Source: Xanthobacter autotrophicus Py2
GTDB taxonomy: Bacteria > Pseudomonadota > Alphaproteobacteria > Rhizobiales > Xanthobacteraceae
Reading direction: 5' to 3'
Assembly (NCBI GenBank): GCA_000017645.1
Contig: CP000781.1
Coordinates: 1,206,001 to 1,270,000 of the forward strand
DNA length: 64,000 nucleotides
The position numbers were made by a program, and so were the translations under genes. Below the pieces are notes generated by a model. That model was not told where the DNA came from. It searched no databases and was given only the letters and a program-made list of their open reading frames with translations. Below, in pieces: positions 9,234 to 18,683 of this stretch (its first letter is position 1; each line of letters opens with the position of its first letter).

Positions 9234-10247
9234 ATGGCACTCAAGGCTATCCTGCGCGGGCAACTCGGTTTTGGCGCGGCGCCCCTCGGCAACATGTTCC
9301 GGGACATCCCCGAGGCGGAGGCGCGCGCCACCGTCGAGGCGGCCTGGAATGACGGCATCCGCTACTATGACAACGCACCTTTCTACGGTGCTGGCCTCGC
9401 CGAAATCCGCATGGGCGAGATGCTGGCCGGCAAGCCGCGGGACGCGTTCGTCATCAGCACCAAGGTGGGCCGTATCATCCTCGACGAGATCGAAGACATC
9501 AGCGCCCGCGATCTCGGGGAGAAGGGCGAGGTCTTCAAATATGGCCGCCCCAACAAGATCGTGAACGACTATTCGGAAGACGCCACCTATCGGTCCATCG
9601 AGGACAGCCTCAAGCGCCTGAAGGTCGATCATATCGACATCGCCTTCGTCCATGACGTGGCGCAGGACTTCTATGGCGATGAATGGCTCGGCCGGTTCGA
9701 GGAGGCGCGCAAGGGCGCCTTCCGCGCGCTAGACCGAATGCGCGATGAGGGCGTCATCAAGGCCTGGGGGCTGGGCGTCAATCGGGTCGAGCCCATCGAG
9801 CTGCTGCTGGCGCTGGACGAGCCGCGCCCCGACGGCTTCCTCCTCGCCGGGCGCTACACGCTGCTCGACCATGACCGGGCCTTGCAGCGGGTGATGCCGA
9901 TGGTTCAGGAGCGCGGCCTCGGCATCGTTGTCGGCGGCCCCTACAGCTCGGGCGCCCTCGTCGGCGGGCCCAACTTCGAGTACGCCCCCGTGACGCCTGT
10001 CATGAGCGCGCGCATCGCGGCGATCAAGGCCATCGCCGATCGCTACGGCATCTCCATGAAGGCGGCCGGACTGCAGTTCTCGCTTGCCCATCCCGCGGTG
10101 GCCGCGGTCATTCCCGGTGCCAGCCGTCCGGAGCGGATCGCCGAGGATGGCGCCGCGCTGCGCGAAGCCATTCCTGCCGCATTCTGGGCCGAACTGCGCG
10201 AGCGTGGCCTCGTCAATCCGGCGGCGCCGCTTCCCGTCGCAGGCTGA
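9234..10247 (+). CDS. Aldo/keto reductase
   Basis: A 337-residue (beta/alpha)8 NADP(H)-dependent oxidoreductase. The family tetrad is visible: Asp in GIRYYDNAPFYG, Tyr of the same motif, Lys in STKVGR, and His in DIAFVHDV. The cofactor-binding C-terminal part carries PGASRPERI. The start MALKAILRGQLGFGAAPLGN and the overall layout match the D-threo-aldose 1-dehydrogenase / pyridoxal 4-dehydrogenase-like branch, which oxidises or reduces sugars and aldehydes; the exact substrate cannot be read. A short perfect dyad CCAGAC-N5-GTCTGG at 9194-9210 sits upstream and may be an operator. The LysR gene on the other strand is convergent, so regulation by it is possible but not shown. Confidence 0.9.
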   Translation: MALKAILRGQLGFGAAPLGNMFRDIPEAEARATVEAAWNDGIRYYDNAPFYGAGLAEIRMGEMLAGKPRDAFVISTKVGRIILDEIEDISARDLGEKGEVFKYGRPNKIVNDYSEDATYRSIEDSLKRLKVDHIDIAFVHDVAQDFYGDEWLGRFEEARKGAFRALDRMRDEGVIKAWGLGVNRVEPIELLLALDEPRPDGFLLAGRYTLLDHDRALQRVMPMVQERGLGIVVGGPYSSGALVGGPNFEYAPVTPVMSARIAAIKAIADRYGISMKAAGLQFSLAHPAVAAVIPGASRPERIAEDGAALREAIPAAFWAELRERGLVNPAAPLPVAG

Positions 10248-10263
10248 TCCTGCGATCCCGTCC

Positions 10264-10306
10264 CCGCCACCGCGTCCACAGGCAGCCGCCGCCGACGCGG
10301 TGGCGG
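10264..10306. terminator. Hairpin terminator between convergent AKR and LysR genes
   Basis: A perfect 13-bp stem pairs 10264-10276 with 10294-10306 around a 17-nt loop, between the 3' ends of two convergent genes. Confidence 0.6.
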
Positions 10307-10337
10307 CGTGCGCAGGGGAGCGTGTCGCGTGAGTGGC

Positions 10338-11243
10338 CTAGCCGAGCGCCAAAAACGTCTGCATGCGCGGCACGGCAAAATCCAGGAAGGCCCGGACGCG
10401 GGCGGGCAGGAACTGCGCGCCGCGGAACAGGGCATGGACATCGTCCGTCACGCCGATGTCGGTGTCGGCCAGAAGCTCCACCAGTTCGCCCCGTGCGATG
10501 GGCTCGCGCAGATGGTAGTCGGCGAGCCTGATGATGCCGACGCCGGCAATCGCCATACGGCGAAGCGTGTCGCCGTTATTGACCAGCAGCGACCCGCTCA
10601 ACATGCGCTCGACGATCCGTCCTCCTTCGCGCATGGGCCAGACCGGCATCGCGCGGCGGAAATTGAAGCCGAGGCAATTGTGGTGGACGAGATCTTCCGG
10701 CGTAGCGGGCGTGCCGTGGCGCGCGAGATAGGCGGGGGAGGCGACGATACGCCGCCGCGTCTCGCCGATCTTGCGCGCCATCAGGTTGGAATCCACGAGC
10801 TTGCCCACCCGGATCGCCACATCGGTGCGATCGAGATAGAGATCGACCACCTCGTCCGAGAGCGAGAGATCGACGATCACCTTTGGATAGGCCTCGAAGA
10901 AGGCCGGCAGGACCGGTTCCAGGGCCGCGGAGCCGAAGCTCACCGATGAGGTTACGCGCACAACGCCCTCGGCCTCGGCGCCGCCCTGGGCGATCTGTTG
11001 CTCGGTTTCGTCGAGCTGGCCGAGCAGGGCTTGGCTGCGCTCGTAATAGAACTGGCCCTCTCCGGTCAGCGCCAGCCGGCGGGTCGATCGCTCGATCAGG
11101 CGCACCCCCAGCCGCGCTTCCAGGCGGGCGATCAGCTTGGATACCGTGGAGGGTGTCATCAGCATCAGCCGGGCCGCTTCGGAAAAGCTTCCCGCTTCCA
11201 CCACGCGAACGAACACCATCATCTCGCCGGCGCGGTTGTCCAT
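10338..11243 (-). CDS. LysR-family transcriptional regulator
   Basis: A 301-residue LysR regulator. The start at 11243 (MDNRAGEMMVFVRVVEAGSF) gives the usual N-terminal winged helix with FSEAARLMLMTPSTVSKLI as the HTH. The frame is open upstream but encodes no recognisable domain. The second part is the periplasmic-binding-like effector domain (VRVTSSVSFGSAALEPVLP and further), ending normally. It resembles the large group of LysR proteins next to oxidoreductase genes. It is convergent with the aldo/keto reductase. Its own left-hand neighbour on the divergent side is only a transposase fragment, so its target genes may have been lost or lie elsewhere. Confidence 0.9.
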   Translation of the reverse strand: MDNRAGEMMVFVRVVEAGSFSEAARLMLMTPSTVSKLIARLEARLGVRLIERSTRRLALTGEGQFYYERSQALLGQLDETEQQIAQGGAEAEGVVRVTSSVSFGSAALEPVLPAFFEAYPKVIVDLSLSDEVVDLYLDRTDVAIRVGKLVDSNLMARKIGETRRRIVASPAYLARHGTPATPEDLVHHNCLGFNFRRAMPVWPMREGGRIVERMLSGSLLVNNGDTLRRMAIAGVGIIRLADYHLREPIARGELVELLADTDIGVTDDVHALFRGAQFLPARVRAFLDFAVPRMQTFLALG

Positions 11244-11425
11244 GGCGGACCTTTGATCTGGCTTGACCGAGGGCCGAGACCTAACACGCCATCGGACGGC
11301 CGTCCCGCGATCTGTGAAACCATCTCCCAAATCCAGTGAAAAGCGGCCGTCTAGCACTGCTTTGGCCGATTAACGCATTGATAAGATTGGCTGTTGAGGT
11401 TTGCGCCCGGATTGGAGCGCAGGCC

Positions 11426-11692
11426 ATGGCGAGCTGGGATGAGGCGCTGGGGGCGTTTCTGAAGCCGTTTGTCGCCCTGCTGGGGCACAAGAAGCGACGG
11501 CAGATGTGCCCGCTCTATGTGGCAGGCCTGATCGGTCCGGGTGAGCGCAAGAGCATGCGGCCCATGGCCGAACGCCTTGATCCGGCACGGTACGACCGTT
11601 TCCATCATTTCATCTCGGATGGCCTGTGGGACGAGGTCCCGATCGAGGCCGAACTCGCCCGCACGGCCGATCGCCTCGTGGGCGGAGCCTAA
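11426..11692 (+). pseudogene. IS701-family transposase, N-terminal fragment
   Basis: An 88-residue fragment starting MASWDEALGAFLKPFVALLG and continuing through HKKRRQMCPLYVAGLIG, QPMAERL-like and YDRFHHFISDGLWD, which is the conserved N-terminus of IS701/IS4-type DDE transposases of about 400 residues. It stops after ELARTADRLVGGA, before the first catalytic Asp, so it cannot be active. No matching 3' part was seen elsewhere in the window. It marks the left edge of island 1. Confidence 0.75.
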
Positions 11693-11859
11693 GGGGCTGC
11701 CCACCGGATGGCGGCCCCTTACCTTTTTAGGGGACAATAATCGTCCAGATGCGTCCGGAAACGTTCGCCTAAAGCCAGTGTCACGCTGTGGGGGCGGCGG
11801 TGGGGGTGATGCGAAACAAGCATCAGAAGCCCATTATATTTCGATAGCTTATGTCGTCT
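11693..11859. other. Non-coding left flank of the integrase repeat
   Basis: No gene, clear hairpin or repeat was recognised here. It separates the transposase fragment from the first base of the inverted repeat at 11860. Confidence 0.5.
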
Positions 11860-13255
11860 GATTGGTGGAACCGAGGTCCGACGAACTCCCGTCTGTGAGC
11901 GTCCGACTCCGTCCGTTAAATTCAGTATTTATCAATCAATTGTGCTGCCTCCTGTCCGCGACCGTTCCAGAGCGTCCGCCCAAAGCCAGCTTCTGTGGTG
12001 GGGTTGAAAGTGGGGTGGTATGTTTTGGATCCCGGTGGGGTTGGCTTCCCATCGGAGGGGTATGTGGCACGCGCAACGAACCGGCTCACCGCACGGACCG
12101 TGGCAAACTTGAAGGAGCTGGGCCGCTGCGGACGGTGGTGGGCTCTACCTCCAAGTCGGCCCCACGGGCACTAAGGCATGGCTCTTCATGTTCCGCCGCG
12201 ATGGGAAGCGCCGGGAGATGGGGCTGGGCTCGGCAAGGGACGTGGGGCTCGCTGAGGCCCGCCAGAAGGCCGAGGACGCCCGTCGCCTCACGGCAGAGCG
12301 GCAGGACCCGCTCGAAAGCCGGAAAGCCTCCATGACGCGCCAGAAGGAGGCTGAGGAGGTTCCCTCCTTTGGCGCGTTCGCGGATGCCCTCGTCGAAAAC
12401 ATCGAAGGTGGGTTCCGGAACGACAAGCACGTCTATCAGTGGAAACAGACCCTCGGGCCGGCCTACTGCGCGAAGATCCGTGACAAGAAGCTGGGCGAGA
12501 TCACGACTGATGACGTGCTCGCCGTGCTTCAGCCCATCTGGCAGGAGAAGAACGAGACGGCCTCACGGCTCCGAGGTCGCATCGAAAGGGTGCTGGATGC
12601 CGCCAAGGCCAAGGGGCTGCGCACGGGAGAGAACCCCGCCCGCTGGCGCGGCCACCTCGACACCCTCCTGCCGAAGCGCCAGAAGCTCCAGCGCGGCCAT
12701 CACCCTGCGATGCCCTACACCGAGGTGCCAGCCTTCCTCACCGAACTGCGGACGCGGGAGGCCATGGCTGCGCGAGCGCTGGAGTTCGCCATCCTGACGG
12801 CCGCCCGGTCGGGTGAGGTACTGGGGGCGATGTGGGGCGAGGTCGATCTCAAAGCCGAGGTGTGGACGGTGCCGGCCAATCGCATGAAGGCCGGGCGAGA
12901 ACATCGTGTGCCCCTCGCACCGCCCGCCATTGCGATCCTGAGGGCGCTGGCGGCCCTGCGCCCAGAGGATGACGACAAGGGTGCGTACATCTTCCCTGGG
13001 CAGCGGAAGGGCCGCCCCTTGAGCGGGATGGCCATGGAGATGCTGCTCCACCGCCAGAAGCTGGAGATCACCGTCCACGGCTTCCGCTCGTCTTTCCGGG
13101 ACTGGGCAGCCGAGGAGACGGGCTTCCCACGGGAGATCGCCGAAGCCGCCCTTGCCCATGTCGTGGGGGATGCCACCGAGCGGGCCTATCGCCGGGGTGA
13201 TGCCTTGGAGAAGCGCCGCGAGCTGATGACGGCCTGGGCGGCCCATTGCCAGCCA
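11860..13255 (+). repeat. 1396-bp inverted repeat, copy A (integrase and upstream region)
   Basis: From GATTGGTGGAACCGAG to GCCCATTGCCAGCCA the sequence is repeated in inverted orientation at 21035-22430 with the same length, positions summing to 34290. Where I compared them the copies agree except for a 7-bp block (TTCAGTA at 11921-11927 against GTCCATG in copy B). Identical translations in several frames support near identity over the whole length. Copy A is cut by an IS3 element nine bases after the repeat ends. Confidence 0.88.
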
Positions 13256-13267
13256 GTGGCCGTGTGA
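12064..13267 (+). pseudogene. P4-type tyrosine integrase, copy A (5' frameshift, 3' end supplied by IS)
   Basis: Tyrosine recombinases of the P4/CP4-57 type insert genomic islands. From ATG 12188 the frame encodes 359 residues with a complete catalytic set: Arg in AARSGEVLGA, His-x2-Arg in HGFRSSFRDWA and the nucleophilic Tyr in ATERAYRRGD. The expected N-terminal arm-binding domain begins with GTG 12064 (MARATNRLTARTVANLKELG) in another frame. The two parts join around T12127, where two bases of a codon before ADGGGLYLQV are missing. Translation from the internal ATG would lack about 40 residues of the N-terminal domain. The C-terminus is AHCQPVAV, and its stop codon is the first three bases of the adjacent IS. 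Copy B ends differently. Probably inactive or altered. Confidence 0.85.
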
Positions 13268-13282
13268 CGTTGCCCCCAACTT

Positions 13283-14212
13283 CTATCCAGCTTTGAGTTC
13301 GTTCTGGCGGTTGGATTTGCCCTTTCGGGTGTGCGGGGCGGCGGGGGCAGACGCGGAGCCGCTCATGTTGTGGAGCGTCTGATCCCGCCGCGGGTGGAAC
13401 GTTGAGGCGAAGGCGCTTGGCGTCTGCCATTCGAGCTTCGAGTGCGGTCGGTCGGTGTTGTAATCGACCTGCCATCGGGCGAGGGCGGCCCTGGCCTGGG
13501 ACAGGCTGGAGAACAGCGTCTCGTTCAACAGCTCGTCCCGAAGGCGGCCGTTGAAGCTCTCGATGAAGCCATTCTGCATCGGCTTGCCGGGCGCGGTGTA
13601 GTGCCACTCGACCCGGGCCGCGTCGGTCCAGGCCAGAATGGCATTGGAGGTGAACTCGCTGCCATTGTCGCTGACGATCATCTTGGGCCGGCCGCGCTCT
13701 GCCAGAAGCCTGTCGAGTTCGCGAGCGACCCTGACCCCGGACAGCGAGGTGTCCGCCACCAGCGCCAGGCACTCGCGGGTGCAGTCGTCCACGATGGCCA
13801 GCATCCGGAAGCGGCGGCCATCGGTCATCTGGTCGGCGACGAAGTCGAGTGACCAGCGCTCGTTCGGTCCCATCGGGATCATCATCGGCGCCCGTGTCCC
13901 GATCGCCCGCTTGCGACCGCCTCGCCGGCGGACCATCAGCCGTTCCTCACGGTAGAGCCGGAACAGCCGCTTGTGGTTGACCCGGAAGCCCTCCCGCCTG
14001 AGCAGGACGTGGAGACGGCGGTAGCCAAACCGCCGTCGCTCCTGGGCGATGGCCTTCATGCGCTCACGCAGCGAGGCGTCATTCCCGCGCGTGGCTCTGT
14101 ATCTCATGGTCATGCGGCAGAAGCCGGTGGCTTTACACGCCCGCCGTTCGCTCATCCCGTGATGCTCCACGAGATGGGCGACAGCTCTGCGCTCGGCAGC
14201 GGGCGTCACCAC
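13283..14212 (-). CDS. IS3-family transposase OrfB (DDE integrase domain)
   Basis: OrfB carries the rve/DDE catalytic core. The N-terminal HTH_21 region ([20 protein letters not shown]) is followed by [10 protein letters not shown] with the first Asp, [11 protein letters not shown] with the second Asp, and [17 protein letters not shown] with the catalytic Glu. About 309 residues from GTG 14212 ([14 protein letters not shown]). In this family OrfB is normally made as an OrfAB fusion by -1 frameshifting; the overlap at about 14206-14220 (GGGAAAGAAGTGG on the coding strand) offers the slip region. All catalytic residues are present, so the element may still be active. Confidence 0.9.
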   Translation of the reverse strand: MVTPAAERRAVAHLVEHHGMSERRACKATGFCRMTMRYRATRGNDASLRERMKAIAQERRRFGYRRLHVLLRREGFRVNHKRLFRLYREERLMVRRRGGRKRAIGTRAPMMIPMGPNERWSLDFVADQMTDGRRFRMLAIVDDCTRECLALVADTSLSGVRVARELDRLLAERGRPKMIVSDNGSEFTSNAILAWTDAARVEWHYTAPGKPMQNGFIESFNGRLRDELLNETLFSSLSQARAALARWQVDYNTDRPHSKLEWQTPSAFASTFHPRRDQTLHNMSGSASAPAAPHTRKGKSNRQNELKAG

Positions 14213-14472
14213 TTCTTTCCCAGGAGATCCTTCAGCGCGACGTTGTCCAGCATGGCGTCGGCGAGCATGCGCTTCAGCTTGGCGTTCTCGTCCTCGAGCG
14301 CCCGCAGCCGCTTGGCCTCCGATATGTCCATCCCGCCGAAACGGGCCTTCCACTTGTAGATGCTGGCGTCGCTGACCCCGTGCTTCCGACACAGGTCCGA
14401 GACCGGCTCCCCGGCCTCGTGCTCCTTCAGGATCCCGATGATCTGCTCCTCGGTGAAGCGGCTGCGCCTCAT
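14206..14472 (-). CDS. IS3-family transposase OrfA (HTH protein)
   Basis: An 88-residue OrfA with an N-terminal HTH ([20 protein letters not shown] to [20 protein letters not shown]) and a C-terminal leucine zipper ([17 protein letters not shown]). It binds the terminal repeats and is fused to OrfB by frameshifting. It overlaps OrfB by seven bases. Confidence 0.9.
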   Translation of the reverse strand: MRRSRFTEEQIIGILKEHEAGEPVSDLCRKHGVSDASIYKWKARFGGMDISEAKRLRALEDENAKLKRMLADAMLDNVALKDLLGKKW

Positions 14473-14536
14473 GTTCTGGTCCTCTCATGGGGCCAGAACG
14501 AACTTCAAGCTGGATTAGCCAGGAGGGGCAACGTCA

Positions 14537-15008
14537 GCTCTGCTGGATCGGCGAAGGCAGCCGCCTGCGGCCGCAAGGGCCCGCTGGGCCCCGCGGCCTG
14601 GAAGGCAATGAGGCCGGCGGCGGCGCCATGGGCCGGGGCAACTCCTCCCGCACCGAGAAGAGACAGCAACCGAGCCACGGCCTTGCGTAAGAAGGGCCCC
14701 ATCTTGCCTTCCCCAGCATAGGCGCGACTTTCGGCCGTTTTCATGAATCGTCAAGGGCCGCCTCGCCCGTGATAGACGGCGAGCGCCCATTCGAGCGTTA
14801 CGCGCATGCTCGGGATCACGCCGGACGCGTTTGGATAGGCAGCATCGCGATTGAGCCACGTCTCGCACTCAAGGCCCCTACTAAAGCGCGCGTGCGCGGC
14901 GGAAGAACAAAGCGCCATCGTCCTGCTTCTTGAGCTTTGCCAGAACACGTCAAACGTGCAATATTGTCGCAGGTCATTCGTTTGCGCGCAATTCGTCGGA
15001 GGAGCGTC
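14537..15008. other. Region between IS and peptidase operon; possible gene remnants
   Basis: No convincing complete gene. On the minus strand a short frame starting at 14744 (MKTAESRAYAGEGKMGPFLR) runs into the IS right end, and another short frame ending at 14751 contains ETWLNRDAAYPNASGVIPSM. They lie back to back and could be the remains of an operon cut by the IS. I do not recognise either. The Shine-Dalgarno sequence of the peptidase gene lies at the right end. Confidence 0.3.
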
Positions 15009-18000
15009 ATGGCCCGCTTGCTGGTCAAGGTGCGCGGGGACGGGCGGGCTTTTGCCCAGGGTTTCAGAGCCAGCGGGCTCGAAGTTCAGCCCATCCTCAC
15101 AATCCCCGCCTCGGCCGCTGGTTCGGCGCTCGCCGAGCAAGACCTCGCGAGGCAAGACCAGTCAACCTGGCTCAAGCTTGTCGACCGTGCCTCCTCCGAC
15201 AATCTCTGGGACGATGCGCACGCCATGCTGAACGGCGCATCCTCCTTCGCCGCAGTGAGCCCGGCGCAGATCGAGGCCGTCGAGCCCGATATCAGCCAGG
15301 CCTGGCCCTGGGACCGGCCGAGCGACGGCGGCAAAGGCGCCGGCCTTCGCGGTGCCGCGGCGCAGGCCGATGTGTGCGCCTTCGACGACCAGGACGGCAG
15401 CGGCGGCAAGGCGTGCGTCCCGCGCCGCCCGGCCTGGAATCTCGATGACGATTTCAGCCGGCTCCGGCGTGCCCGGGACACGGTGGGGGCAGCGCAGACG
15501 AAGATCCGCATCGCCCATCTCGACACCGGCTATGATCCCGGCCACGCCACACTGCCCCGCAATCTGCTGACGTCCCTGCAGGCGAATTTCGTCGCTGGCG
15601 AAGACCCCGCCGACGCCGTCGACCGGATCCCGCCGGGGGAATCGCTGTTCTCCAACCGGGGGCACGGCACCGGCACGCTCTCGCTGCTGGCCGGCAACCT
15701 GATCGACAAGCCGCCGGGGTTTCCGCGCTTTTCGGATTTCCTGGGCGGTGCGCCGCTGGCCGAGATCATCCCGATCCGGATCGCCGACTGGGTCGTGCGT
15801 TTCACCACGGGCACCATCGTGCAGGGCATCGAGCATGCCCGCCGCAACGGCGCGCATGTGCTGTCCATGAGCATGGGCGGCGTGACGTCGCAGGCGCTGA
15901 CGGACGCCGTGAACCTTGCCTATGACACCGGCATGGTCCTCGTCACCGCCGGCGGCAACAACTTCGCGGGGTGGCCAACGCCGAAGACCATCGTCTATCC
16001 CGCACGGCTCAGGCGCGTCATCGCGGCCTGCGGCGTGATGGGAGACGGGCGCGCCTATTCCGGCCTCTCCTCGGGCACGATGCAGGGGAATTACGGCCCG
16101 CGCGAGAAGATGGACACGGCGATCGGTGCCTATACGCCGAACGTCCCCTGGGCGCAGATCGGCTGTGGCACGATCGTCGATATGGATGGCGGCGGTACGT
16201 CGGCCGCCACCCCGCAGGTCGCTGCCGCCGCCGCCCTCTGGCTGGCGCATCACTGGGACGTGGTCAAAGCCTATCCGCAGGCCTGGATGCGCGTGGAGGC
16301 CGTGCGCTTGGCCCTTTTCGGCTCCGCCGCCAAGAGCACCCCGCGCATGGATGCGGCCGAGACCTTCGAGAAGATCGGCCAGGGCGTGCTAAATGGGGAA
16401 GCTGCGCTCGCCATCGCACCGGCACGGGCAGGCGACCTGAGGAAGCTGCCGCCGTCCGAGCCGAGCTGGCCCTGGCTGAGCCTGATCTTCGGCGAGGGCG
16501 GCGTCGAGCTGGCCGCCGGGGCGGATCGGCGGCGCCGGACTATGCTTGCGCTCGAATTGACGCAGATGGCGCAGCGCGTTGCCGCCGTAGAGGAGGCTAT
16601 CCCGTCGCCGGAACGCCCCCCGAACGAGATCGGCTTCGCCGAGCGGGCCCGTTATCTTGAGGCCGCGCTCGATGCCGGCGACCCATCGCAGGCGCTCCGC
16701 GCCGAGCTGGAGCGCCATCTCGACCGCAGCGTGGTGCCGGCCTCTTCAGTCGCGCCGGCGAAGCCGTACCAAGTTCGCCGCAAGATCATCGAGCCGGGCG
16801 CGCCGCCGCGCCGGCTGCGAGTCTACGCGCTCGACCCGGGCATGTCGAAACGGCTCGATACGCTGCCCGTCAACGAGACTGTGCTGACATTGCCATGGGA
16901 CGACCATCCCGAGGCCGGAGCGCGCACACCCGGCCCGCTCCGGCCGGGTCCGGTCGGAGACTATCTCGAGGTGGTCGACGTCGATCCCGCGTCCGGCAAG
17001 GCCTATGAGCCGGTCGATCTCAACGATCCCTGGCTCCTTGCCCAGAGCGGGCTCGAGCCCTCGGAGGGTAATCCGAAGTTCCACCAGCAGATGGTCTATG
17101 CGGTCGGCATGAAAACCATCGGCGCCTTCGAGAAGGCGCTGGGCCGCCGCGCCCTCTGGGCGCCGCACCAGCCGCGCAAGGCCGACGGCACCTATGGCGA
17201 CGCCATCCCCATGCGCCGCCTGCGCATCTACCCGCATGCGCTGCGCGCGCGAAACGCCTATTACAGCCCGACCAAGGTGGCGCTGCTGTTCGGCTACTTC
17301 CCGGCGAATTCGACGCAGAACGATGCAACCGCGCCGGGCAGCATGGTCTTCAGCTGCCTGTCGAGCGACATCATCTCGCACGAGATGTCGCATGCCCTGC
17401 TCGATGGGCTGCACCGCCGCTTCCAGGAGAATTCGAACCCGGACGTTGCGGCCTTCCACGAGGGCTTCGCCGACATCGTCGCGATTTTCCAGCACTTCAC
17501 CATCCCCGAGCTCGTCCGCTTCGAGATCGGCCGCGCCCGCGGGCGGCTCGACGCCGCGACTCTGCTCGCCGGCCTTGCCGCGCAGTTCGGCGAGGGCAGC
17601 GGCATCGGCGGCGCGCTGCGCAACTATCTCAGCAATACAACCCGGGCGCGGCGCTACGCCTCCACAACGGAATCCCACGACCGCGGCGAGATCCTGGTGC
17701 TCGCCGCCTATGACGCCTTTCTTGCCATCGTCCAGCGCCGGACCGCAGACCTCATCCGGATTGCGACGGGCGGAACCGGCATCCTACCCTCCGGCGCGCT
17801 CCATCCCGATCTGGTCGAACGCCTGACCGAGGAGACCTGCAAGGCGGCCGAGCATGTGCTGCGCATGTGCATCCGCGCGCTCGACTACTGCCCGGCCGTC
17901 GATATCACCTTCGAGGAATATCTCCGGGCGATCATCACGGCCGACGTCGACCTCGTTCCGGACGATCCTTACGGCTATCGCGTCGCCTTCATGGAGGCCT

Positions 18001-18683
18001 TCCGGGCGCGCGGCATTCCGATGCGCAGCGTGCGCAGCGTCTCGGTCGAGAGCTTGACCTGGAACACGCCGGAAACGAACAATCCGCCCCGGGTCGCGAA
18101 GGCCTTCGCCCAGATCGATTTCGACCTGGAGCGGCACGCGAGCCACGAGGAAATCGTCGCCGTCAACGAGCGCAATCGCTGGACCCTCTGGCGCACGCTG
18201 GACGAGGCCTTCGCGGCCGACCCCGATGCCTGCCGCGACTTCGGGCTCCTGCCGGACATGCCGCGCTACGATGCGCAGGGGAAAGAGCGGGAGAAAGTCG
18301 CCGGGCGCGCCAAGAGCACGACCACATTCGACGTGTTCAGCGTGCGCCCGGCCCAGCGCATCGGGCCGGACGGCTCGCTGCAACGGACCATCGTCGCCGT
18401 GGTGCATCAGCGCCGCCCCATCGCCTTCGACGAAAAGGACGTGGCGAATGGCTTCTTCTGGTTCCGCAGCGGGGCGACGCTGATCCTCGACGCCAATGGC
18501 GGCAAGCCCGAAATCCGCTACATCGTGCTCAAGACCGGCGACAGCGAACGCCGACAGCAGGTGCAGCGCAGCACCCAGGGGGCGAACCACCTCTCGCCCC
18601 TGCGCGCGCTCTATTTCAGCGGCATGGCCCGCGAGCCCTTCGCGATGATGCATGCCGACCGCGGAGAGCACGATCATGGCTAG
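15009..18683 (+). CDS. Subtilisin (S8) - HExxH metallopeptidase fusion protein
   Basis: A 1224-residue protein without signal peptide or TM segment, so probably cytosolic. The start at 15009 is chosen for the strong GGAGGAG upstream. The first half is a subtilase with its triad intact: D172 in HLDTGYD, H219 in NRGHGTGTLS and S398 in GGGTSAATPQ, plus the oxyanion-region Asn in AGGNNFAG. After an alpha-helical linker (about 480-640) comes a second peptidase-like domain with H791-E-M-S-H795 and E818 in HEGFADIVAIF, the gluzincin (thermolysin-like) zinc pattern. The last 400 residues are mostly helical and unassigned. The stop overlaps the start of the MBL-fold gene by eight bases. A two-protease fusion paired with a metal-dependent hydrolase suggests a processing or conflict system; the substrate is unknown. 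Confidence 0.85.
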   Translation: MARLLVKVRGDGRAFAQGFRASGLEVQPILTIPASAAGSALAEQDLARQDQSTWLKLVDRASSDNLWDDAHAMLNGASSFAAVSPAQIEAVEPDISQAWPWDRPSDGGKGAGLRGAAAQADVCAFDDQDGSGGKACVPRRPAWNLDDDFSRLRRARDTVGAAQTKIRIAHLDTGYDPGHATLPRNLLTSLQANFVAGEDPADAVDRIPPGESLFSNRGHGTGTLSLLAGNLIDKPPGFPRFSDFLGGAPLAEIIPIRIADWVVRFTTGTIVQGIEHARRNGAHVLSMSMGGVTSQALTDAVNLAYDTGMVLVTAGGNNFAGWPTPKTIVYPARLRRVIAACGVMGDGRAYSGLSSGTMQGNYGPREKMDTAIGAYTPNVPWAQIGCGTIVDMDGGGTSAATPQVAAAAALWLAHHWDVVKAYPQAWMRVEAVRLALFGSAAKSTPRMDAAETFEKIGQGVLNGEAALAIAPARAGDLRKLPPSEPSWPWLSLIFGEGGVELAAGADRRRRTMLALELTQMAQRVAAVEEAIPSPERPPNEIGFAERARYLEAALDAGDPSQALRAELERHLDRSVVPASSVAPAKPYQVRRKIIEPGAPPRRLRVYALDPGMSKRLDTLPVNETVLTLPWDDHPEAGARTPGPLRPGPVGDYLEVVDVDPASGKAYEPVDLNDPWLLAQSGLEPSEGNPKFHQQMVYAVGMKTIGAFEKALGRRALWAPHQPRKADGTYGDAIPMRRLRIYPHALRARNAYYSPTKVALLFGYFPANSTQNDATAPGSMVFSCLSSDIISHEMSHALLDGLHRRFQENSNPDVAAFHEGFADIVAIFQHFTIPELVRFEIGRARGRLDAATLLAGLAAQFGEGSGIGGALRNYLSNTTRARRYASTTESHDRGEILVLAAYDAFLAIVQRRTADLIRIATGGTGILPSGALHPDLVERLTEETCKAAEHVLRMCIRALDYCPAVDITFEEYLRAIITADVDLVPDDPYGYRVAFMEAFRARGIPMRSVRSVSVESLTWNTPETNNPPRVAKAFAQIDFDLERHASHEEIVAVNERNRWTLWRTLDEAFAADPDACRDFGLLPDMPRYDAQGKEREKVAGRAKSTTTFDVFSVRPAQRIGPDGSLQRTIVAVVHQRRPIAFDEKDVANGFFWFRSGATLILDANGGKPEIRYIVLKTGDSERRQQVQRSTQGANHLSPLRALYFSGMAREPFAMMHADRGEHDHG

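Larger units (their letters stand above)
13265..14536 (-). mobile_element. IS3-family insertion sequence (IS407-like group), 1272 bp
   Basis: Terminal inverted repeats are visible: the left end TGACGTTGCCCC at 13265 matches the right end GGGGCAACGTCA ending at 14536, and the similarity continues inward (ATCCAGCTT and GTTCGTTCTGG on both sides). It holds orfA and orfB in overlapping frames. No target-site duplication is seen (CGTG on the left, GCTC on the right), which suggests rearrangement after insertion. Confidence 0.88.

Noticed and set aside
11860..12063. Possible tRNA gene as integrase target next to copy A
   Set aside because: No cloverleaf-compatible arms or T-loop motif were found there or at the copy B side.
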